A stretch of 64,000 nucleotides of DNA from Streptomyces chartreusis (GTDB lineage: Bacteria; Actinomycetota; Actinomycetes; Streptomycetales; Streptomycetaceae). Each line of letters opens with the position of its first letter. Position 1 is the first letter of the stretch. The position numbers were made by a program, and so were the translations under genes. Below, one piece after another: positions 58,846-64,000 of the stretch. The stretch lies in assembly GCF_008704715.1 (NCBI RefSeq), contig NZ_CP023689.1, positions 9,176,001-9,240,000 of the forward strand, written 5' to 3'. Below the pieces are notes generated by a model. That model searched no databases, had not been told where the DNA came from, and saw nothing but the letters and a program-made list of their open reading frames with translations.

Positions 58846-61788
58846 TCAGCCCACCGTCTCCTCACGGGTGATCAGACCCTCGCGATAGGCGATCGCCACC
58901 GCCTCCGTACGGCTCGCGGCGCCCAGCTTGGCGAGGATGTTGGAGACATGGACGCTCGCCGTCTTGCCGGTGATGTACAGCTCCTCGCCGATCTGCCGGT
59001 TGCTGCGGCCGACGGCGAGGAGCCGCAGGACGTCCTGCTCGCGGGCCGTGAGCGGCGAGGAACCGTCGGCGTGGGCCTCCGCCAGACGACCGCGGCGGAT
59101 CAGCGCGTCCACCCGCTCCAGCAGCGGTGTCGCACCGAGCCGGACAGCCGTCTCCCGGGCGGCCCGGGCCTCGGCACCCGCGGCCTCACGGTCGTCCGCC
59201 ACCAGCAGCGCCTCGGCGTGGCGCAGCCTGCACCTGGCCCGCTCGTAGTCGTCGCCGTAGTCGAACGCGGCCACCGCCTTCGCCCACGCCCCCGCGTCCG
59301 GCCCGCTCACGGCCCGAGTCCACTCCGCCTCCGCACGGGCCAGCCACGCCATGCCCTCCGGGCCCTGCGGCACGCCGACCTCGCCGCGTACGGCCGCCGT
59401 CCGCGCCTGCCCGACCAGTTCCGTCGCCGTGTCCGCCCAGCGCCCGGCACCCTCCGCGTCACCCGTCAGGCGCAGCGCGGCGGCCCGGTCGGCGACCGCG
59501 GACAGGGCGAGGGCGGCCAGCCGGACCGTGACGTCGGGCGGCCTGCCCACGTCGTCGGTGAGGGCCGCGACGGCGGTCCCCATCCGCTCCACCGCCTCCT
59601 CCGCGTCACCGCGCAGCGCGGCGGCGTCGGTCAGCGCGATGCCCGCGACGAGCGTGCCCATCCAGTCGAACGGCCCCTCCAGCAGGGCACCGGCCTGCTC
59701 GACGGCGCGGAGATCGCCGCGCGCCAGGGCGACGTACAGCGCCGGACCGGCCGTGAAGCCGCCCGCCGCGGGCAGCACCTCGGCGTCGGCCGACGCCACG
59801 CTCAGGCACTCGTCCCAGCGGCCCAGCGCGTACAGCACCAGCAGCCGCAGATACCGCATCTCCAGCGGATACGGCGACGAGAGCAACCCCGCACGCCGGG
59901 CCCGGTCCAGACCCTCGGCCAGCCATGGCAGGCACTCCTGAAGCTCACCGGACTCGAAGCAGCCGACGGCGAGGTTGAACAGGGCCCGCATCTCCACCGG
60001 CGCGTTCCCGGACGCCCTCGCCAACTCCCGCGCCTCCCGCAGCCGTTCCCGCCCCAGCGGGGTGCGCCGGCCGCCGCCCTCCAGCGCGGCCAGCGAGATC
60101 AGCAGGTCCGCCTGGGCGTCCGGCACCCGCAGCTGCTCGGCGGTGCGCAGGGCCTCGTGGGCGATCCGCAGCGCGGTCTCGTCCTCACCGACCTGACGTG
60201 CGGCCATGACATGCGTGGCCGCCGCCCACACCCACGTCCGCGACGGGGGCTCCGCCGGGATCAGGGCGAGCGCCTCACTGCTGTAGGCGTAGGCCGCCGA
60301 GAGGCTGTCCACGCCGAGCAGATTGCCGGCGAGGGTGTAGCGGACCCGGGCGGCGAGTTCGGCGTCGGTGTCCTGGCCGACGCCCGCGAGCGCGGAACGG
60401 GTCAGGGAGACCGCCCGGTGCGACTCACCGGCGTGCGCGGCCGCGGCCGAGGCGCGCAGCGTGAGGGTCACCCGGTCGTTGCCCTCGCCCGAGGGCCGCG
60501 CCGCCGGCTCCACCGACGACCACAGGTCGAGGGCGGTCTCCAGATGCCGCAGCTCCTCGGCCGGCGCGCCGACCCGGTGCGCGTGCGAGGCGGCCTCCAG
60601 CGAGGCGGCGAGGGCCTCGGCCAGGTCGTGGCTCGCCCGGTAGTGGTGGGCGCGCTCGGCCGCCGTCTCCTTCGGCCGGCCGCGCCCCGTGAGCAGCCGG
60701 GCGAACGCGCCGTGCAGGCGGGCCCGTTCACCGGGCAGCAGATCGGCGTACACCGCCTCGCGGGCCAGCGCGTGCCGGAACGCGTACGTGTCTCCCGCGC
60801 CCGGCACCAGCAACTGCCGTCCCACGGCCTCGCGCAGCGCGGACTCCAGTTCGTCCTCCGGGATCCCCACGGCACCCCGCAGCACGTCGTGCTCCACCCG
60901 CCGCCCGGCGACCGCGGCCGTACGCAGCACCTGCTGCGCGGTGTCGGAGAGCTGCTCGAACCGGATCAGGAGGACGTCGGCCAGCCCGCTGGGCACCCCG
61001 CCCGCCTCCGTGTCCGTGGCCGCGACCAGCTCCTCCGCGTAGAAGGCGTTGCCCTCCGCCCGCTCCACGATCCGCCGCACGGTCGTGTCGGGGAGCGGCT
61101 GTTCCTGCACGGCCCGCACCAGCCGGGCCACCTCGGCGTCGGCCATGGGCCGCAGCTCGAGACGCTCGACCGCGGGGAGCCGTACCAGCTCGGCGAGCAG
61201 CGGCCGCAGCGGATGGCGTCGATGCAGGTCGTCCGCGCGGTAGGACGCGAACACGGCCAGCCGGTGCCCGGGCGCCCCACCGGCCGTCCGCTGGAGGATG
61301 CCCCGGCTCAGCAGGAACCGCAGCAGGTCCCGCGACGACTGGTCGGCCCAGTGCAGGTCCTCCAGGACGAGCAGCACCGGCGCGATCTCCGACAGGTCGG
61401 CCAGCAGCCCGGCGATGCCCTCGAACAGCCGCAGCCGGTCGCTCACCGCGTCCGTGCCACCGCCCAGCAACCGGCCCACGACCGGATGCCCGTCGAGGAC
61501 ACCCGCGAACCGCTCGTCACCCGCGAGCACCCCGAGGACCTCGGTGAACGGCAGATACGGCAGTCCGACATCGCCCAGGTCGACACAGTGCCCGGTCAGC
61601 ACGATCATCCCGTCGGCGGTGGCCCGCCCCGCGACCTCGTCGAGCACCCGGGTCTTGCCGACCCCGGCGTCCCCGGCGACCAGCACGGCCCGGGCATCCC
61701 CGTCCCGGGCACGTTCCAGCACCCCGGAGAGCCGGGCGAATTCGTCGTCCCGGCCGATGAGCGGGGTACTGAAGGAGGCTTGCGACAC
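58846..61788 (-). CDS. Large LuxR-type ATP-dependent regulator (LAL family)
   Basis: 980 residues. N-terminal AAA/STAND ATPase with Walker A GDAGVGKT at 39-46 and LLVLEDLHWADQSS as the Walker B region. A long helical middle of TPR-like units (about 380-900) is followed by a C-terminal LuxR HTH at about 915-975 (LTAREQDVLRLLAVGRSNRQIGEELYITGKTASVHVSNIL). MalT-like: the ATPase switches with ligand, TPRs sense it and the HTH binds DNA. LAL regulators often control secondary metabolite or sugar genes. It converges with the glycan operon (16 bp between stops); the target is not shown. Confidence 0.93.
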   Translation of the reverse strand: MSQASFSTPLIGRDDEFARLSGVLERARDGDARAVLVAGDAGVGKTRVLDEVAGRATADGMIVLTGHCVDLGDVGLPYLPFTEVLGVLAGDERFAGVLDGHPVVGRLLGGGTDAVSDRLRLFEGIAGLLADLSEIAPVLLVLEDLHWADQSSRDLLRFLLSRGILQRTAGGAPGHRLAVFASYRADDLHRRHPLRPLLAELVRLPAVERLELRPMADAEVARLVRAVQEQPLPDTTVRRIVERAEGNAFYAEELVAATDTEAGGVPSGLADVLLIRFEQLSDTAQQVLRTAAVAGRRVEHDVLRGAVGIPEDELESALREAVGRQLLVPGAGDTYAFRHALAREAVYADLLPGERARLHGAFARLLTGRGRPKETAAERAHHYRASHDLAEALAASLEAASHAHRVGAPAEELRHLETALDLWSSVEPAARPSGEGNDRVTLTLRASAAAAHAGESHRAVSLTRSALAGVGQDTDAELAARVRYTLAGNLLGVDSLSAAYAYSSEALALIPAEPPSRTWVWAAATHVMAARQVGEDETALRIAHEALRTAEQLRVPDAQADLLISLAALEGGGRRTPLGRERLREARELARASGNAPVEMRALFNLAVGCFESGELQECLPWLAEGLDRARRAGLLSSPYPLEMRYLRLLVLYALGRWDECLSVASADAEVLPAAGGFTAGPALYVALARGDLRAVEQAGALLEGPFDWMGTLVAGIALTDAAALRGDAEEAVERMGTAVAALTDDVGRPPDVTVRLAALALSAVADRAAALRLTGDAEGAGRWADTATELVGQARTAAVRGEVGVPQGPEGMAWLARAEAEWTRAVSGPDAGAWAKAVAAFDYGDDYERARCRLRHAEALLVADDREAAGAEARAARETAVRLGATPLLERVDALIRRGRLAEAHADGSSPLTAREQDVLRLLAVGRSNRQIGEELYITGKTASVHVSNILAKLGAASRTEAVAIAYREGLITREETVG

Positions 61789-61860
61789 GAAAACATCCTG
61801 CCACTTGGCACCGGCAGAACCCGTGGGCTTTTCGGGCGCCGGGAACAGGGCCTGGAGCGG

Positions 61861-62214
61861 TCAGGCGCGCAACGTCTTCGCCCAGTCCGCCGGCACCCGC
61901 CCCGCCGGACCCGGCGTCGGCTGGTCCGCAGGATGGCTCGCCGGAGGAGCCAGCTCGGGCCCCGACTCGAACATCTCGTTGGTGTCGTAGTTCCAGTACC
62001 AGGCCTCACCCGGCTCGAAGCTCTGCACCAACGGGTGCCCGGTGTCCCGGAAATGCGCCGTCGCGTGCTTCGCGGGAGAGCTGTCGCAGCAGCCCACGTG
62101 CCCGCACTGCGCACACCGCCGCAGGTGGAACCACCATCCGCCGACGTCGTCGCACTCGGTACAGCCGCTGCCGCTCGGCGCCGCCCCGGGATCGATGCCG
62201 TTTGCGCTGGTCAT
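61861..62214 (-). CDS. UBP-type zinc finger protein
   Basis: 117 residues from the ATG at 62214. ZnF-UBP pattern: CTECDDVGGWWFHLRRCAQCGHVGCCDSSPAKHATAHFRDTGHPLVQSFEPGEAWYWNY, with the Cys/His ligands all present. In eukaryotes this domain binds the free C terminus of ubiquitin; bacteria have no ubiquitin, and bacterial members are often encoded beside histidine kinases and thioredoxin reductase-like proteins, as here. The C-terminal 40 residues are Pro-rich. The start overlaps the stop of the kinase gene (ATGA at 62211-62214), so they are cotranslated. Function unknown. Confidence 0.85.
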   Translation of the reverse strand: MTSANGIDPGAAPSGSGCTECDDVGGWWFHLRRCAQCGHVGCCDSSPAKHATAHFRDTGHPLVQSFEPGEAWYWNYDTNEMFESGPELAPPASHPADQPTPGPAGRVPADWAKTLRA

Positions 62215-63650
62215 GAAGCCTCCTCGGACGTGAACGGAAGGAGCACCTGGAAACGCGTGTCGCCCGGCTCGGACTCCACCTGGATCGTGCCGTGGTGCTT
62301 GTTGGTCACGATCCGCCAGGAGATGTCGAGGCCGAGCCCGGTGCCCTCGCCCACGGGCTTGGTCGTGAAGAAGGGGTCGAAGATCCGCCCCCGGTTCTCC
62401 GCCGGGATCCCCACCCCCGTGTCGCGGAACTCCACCAGCAGCCGGTCGTGGTCCGACGCGGTGCGCACGGTCAGCGTCCCTTCGCCGCCCGCGCTGTTGA
62501 TCGCCGAGACCGCGTTGTCGATCAGGTTCGTCCACACCTGGTTGAGCTCCGCCGGGTACGCAGGGACCTTCGGCAGCGTGCGGTCGTAGTCCTTGACGAC
62601 GTCGATCCGCTGCCCGATCTTGCCCGACAGCATCAGCAGGGTGCTGTCGAGGAGTTCGTGCACATCGGCGTTCTGGAAGGGCGCGCGATCCAGCTGGGAG
62701 TACTGCTTGGCCGCGTCGACGAGGTGCGAGATGCGCGTGGTCGAGTCGTTGATCTCGTCCATCAACAGCTCTGTCTCGACGGTGTAGTTGAGCCAGCCGA
62801 TCGCGTTCGGCAGGATCTCGCCGTCCACCCCCGCCGCGACCTGGTCCAGCCAGTCCACGTCGATGCCGGCCTGGACGAAGGTGGGCGCGATCCGCCAGCC
62901 CTCCGGGATGTCGTGGTCGTCGAGCCAGTCGGTGACCGCGTCCTCCCGGTCGGCGGCCTCCAGCGGACTGAGCGTGGGAGCCTTGGCGACCCGCTCGGCG
63001 GTGCGTTCCTGGAGGTCGATGAGGTTCGCCATCACCTCGGGCGAGTACGAACCCTGGGCGATGATCGCCAGCTTGTGCCGCATCTTGCCGACCCGCTCAC
63101 GCAGCGTCGCGGTCGCGCGTACGGCCGCCGCGGCGGGGTTGTTGAGCTCGTGCGTGAGACCGGCGGACAACGAGCCCAGCGCCAGCAGCCGTTCGCGCTG
63201 CCCGATGGCCTGCTGGGTGCTCTTCGAGCCGAAGAACAGGCCCTCCAGCAGATGCACCGCCATCGGGAACCACTCCTGCATGATGTCCGCGAACGTGTCC
63301 GCGGGCAGCACGAAGAACCGCGTCGGCTCGGTGACGCGCATGGAGTTGTTGTAGACCTGCCGCACCCGGTCGCCCAGGTACGCCTGCATGGACCCGGCGT
63401 ACACCCCGCGCTGGGACGTCCGGGTCACCTCCACGTCGTCCCCGCCGACCTTGCGATACAGCACGACCGTGCCCTCGATCATCACGTAGAAGCAGGTGGC
63501 CGGGTCACCCTCGGTGTACACGGGCCCGGGCTCGAACCGCTCCACCCGGCCCTCGCTGCACAGCCTTCCGAGCTGCTCGGGCGTCAGCTTCTCGAACAGG
63601 AACAGCGAGCCGATCTCGGCGGGCTCGCAGGGGACCGACTGCCCGCTCAT
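62211..63650 (-). CDS. Histidine kinase-like ATPase with N-terminal cyclic-nucleotide-binding-type domain
   Basis: 479 residues from the ATG at 63650. Residues 15-130 form a CNMP-type domain (LFEKLTPEQLGRLCSEGRVERFEPGPVYTEGDPATCFYVMIEGTVVLYRK). A dimerisation helix has His167 in LSAGLTHELNNPAAAAVR. The HATPase domain shows NLIDNAVSAINSAG (N-box), DTGVGIPAENRGRIFDPFFTTKPVGEGTGLGLDIS (G1, F, G2). No membrane helix or receiver. The stop overlaps the UBP start and the start overlaps the upstream flavoprotein stop by 4 bp, a three-gene coupled operon. Likely a cytosolic redox or nucleotide sensor with an unlinked or absent response regulator. Confidence 0.9.
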   Translation of the reverse strand: MSGQSVPCEPAEIGSLFLFEKLTPEQLGRLCSEGRVERFEPGPVYTEGDPATCFYVMIEGTVVLYRKVGGDDVEVTRTSQRGVYAGSMQAYLGDRVRQVYNNSMRVTEPTRFFVLPADTFADIMQEWFPMAVHLLEGLFFGSKSTQQAIGQRERLLALGSLSAGLTHELNNPAAAAVRATATLRERVGKMRHKLAIIAQGSYSPEVMANLIDLQERTAERVAKAPTLSPLEAADREDAVTDWLDDHDIPEGWRIAPTFVQAGIDVDWLDQVAAGVDGEILPNAIGWLNYTVETELLMDEINDSTTRISHLVDAAKQYSQLDRAPFQNADVHELLDSTLLMLSGKIGQRIDVVKDYDRTLPKVPAYPAELNQVWTNLIDNAVSAINSAGGEGTLTVRTASDHDRLLVEFRDTGVGIPAENRGRIFDPFFTTKPVGEGTGLGLDISWRIVTNKHHGTIQVESEPGDTRFQVLLPFTSEEAS

Positions 63651-64000
63651 GACTGCTCCAGGTAACGGTGGACGAGCATCACTGCCATGGCTCCCTCTCC
63701 GACGGCGGACGCGACACGCTTGGCGGACTCCGAGCGCGCGTCGCCCGCCACGAACACGCCGGGGACGTTGGTCTCCAGGTGGTACGGCGGCCGGTCCAGC
63801 TCCCAGCCGGACGGCGGCCGCCCGTCGGCGGTGAGGTCGGGCCCGGCCAGGATGAACCCGCGCTCGTCCCGCAGCACGGTCGCATCCAGCCAGTCGGTCA
63901 GCGGGGCCGCGCCGATGAACACGAACATCCACTGGGCGTCGACGCTCTCGGTCTGCCCGCTGTCCATGTCGCGCAGCGTGAGCTGTTCCAGGTGGCCGGC
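63647..64000 (-). CDS. Thioredoxin reductase-like FAD protein, C-terminal part, cut by window end
   Basis: The frame is open from the window end to the stop at 63647 (about 117 residues visible). Pattern MFVFIGAAPLTDWL, RGFILAGPDL, LETNVPGVFVAGDARSESAKRVASAVGEGAMAVMLVHRYL is the C-terminal FAD motif and end of a thioredoxin reductase-type protein. The CxxC and Rossmann parts lie outside. It overlaps the CNMP-kinase start by 4 bp. In related operons it is often fused to or paired with a regulatory domain, so it may feed redox state to the kinase. Only the family is certain. Confidence 0.85.
   Translation of the reverse strand, partial: AGHLEQLTLRDMDSGQTESVDAQWMFVFIGAAPLTDWLDATVLRDERGFILAGPDLTADGRPPSGWELDRPPYHLETNVPGVFVAGDARSESAKRVASAVGEGAMAVMLVHRYLEQS

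Noticed and set aside
58948..62589. A 1213-codon open frame on the + strand opposite the LuxR-family regulator
   Set aside because: The - strand frame has Walker A, TPR-like and LuxR motifs throughout; the + frame has low-complexity Arg/Gln/Gly/Val composition and no domain.

Overview
The window is about 64 kb of very GC-rich DNA with strong third-position G/C bias, start codons of the ATG/GTG type behind GGAG-like ribosome sites, TAT and lipoprotein signals, a melC-type tyrosinase pair, a 2-methylisoborneol operon, Ser/Thr kinases and a popR-clpP3-clpP4 locus. All of this points to a Streptomyces chromosome. I see no rRNA, tRNA, CRISPR array, insertion sequence or phage gene. This looks like ordinary, partly accessory chromosomal DNA.

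Layout. 1-6.6 kb: end of a GntR-type regulator, then a + strand operon of an 8-Cys ferredoxin, a TauABC/SsuABC-like ABC importer and a large FAD oxidoreductase of the fumarate reductase/AprA type with a C-terminal HEAT-repeat region. 6.6-15 kb: a secreted GH19 chitinase behind TGGTCTA-type direct repeats, aldo/keto reductases, a secreted sphingomyelinase-like phosphodiesterase, adenosine deaminase, and a LysR regulator divergent from an aldo/keto reductase. 15-20 kb: a small gene with two TTA codons, then a three-gene signalling operon (double-FHA ABC transporter, SH3-like protein, Ser/Thr kinase). 20-25.5 kb: membrane proteins, an anti-sigma-type ATPase, a DinB protein, then popR facing clpP4-clpP3, with a PopR-type palindrome upstream of clpP3. 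25.6-28.3 kb: epoxide hydrolase, VOC protein, SGNH lipoprotein.

28.4-32 kb: the 2-MIB operon on the - strand (family 2B encapsulin with cyclic-nucleotide-binding domain, terpene cyclase, GPP C-methyltransferase), closed by a 14-bp hairpin. 32-46 kb: alcohol dehydrogenase, VOC protein, RNase HI with a zinc-like tail, tyrosinase and its chaperone, flavin monooxygenase, aldo/keto reductase, F420 oxidoreductase, serine hydrolase, a receptor-like pseudokinase and a threonine dehydratase-like enzyme. 46-48.4 kb: a TPR protein overlapping a polyprenyl synthase, behind an array of six GTATAC-like units at exact 13-bp spacing. 48.5-52 kb: AIM24 protein, a TerD-CAP-CAP fusion and a secreted serine hydrolase. 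52-58.8 kb: a glycan operon (ROK regulator, GH27, GH95, SGNH esterase) whose promoter carries a 14-bp direct repeat and appears leaderless. 58.8-64 kb: a giant LuxR-family ATPase regulator, then an operon of a thioredoxin reductase-like flavoprotein (cut by the window end), a cyclic-nucleotide-binding-type histidine kinase and a UBP zinc finger protein.

The most interesting points are the GTATAC array, the second ClpP that lacks the catalytic histidine, the pseudokinase, the 2-MIB synthase with a short N terminus and altered aspartate motif, the HEAT-fused flavoprotein operon and the TerD-CAP-CAP fusion. Functions are assigned by recognising sequence families by eye. No database search was run.
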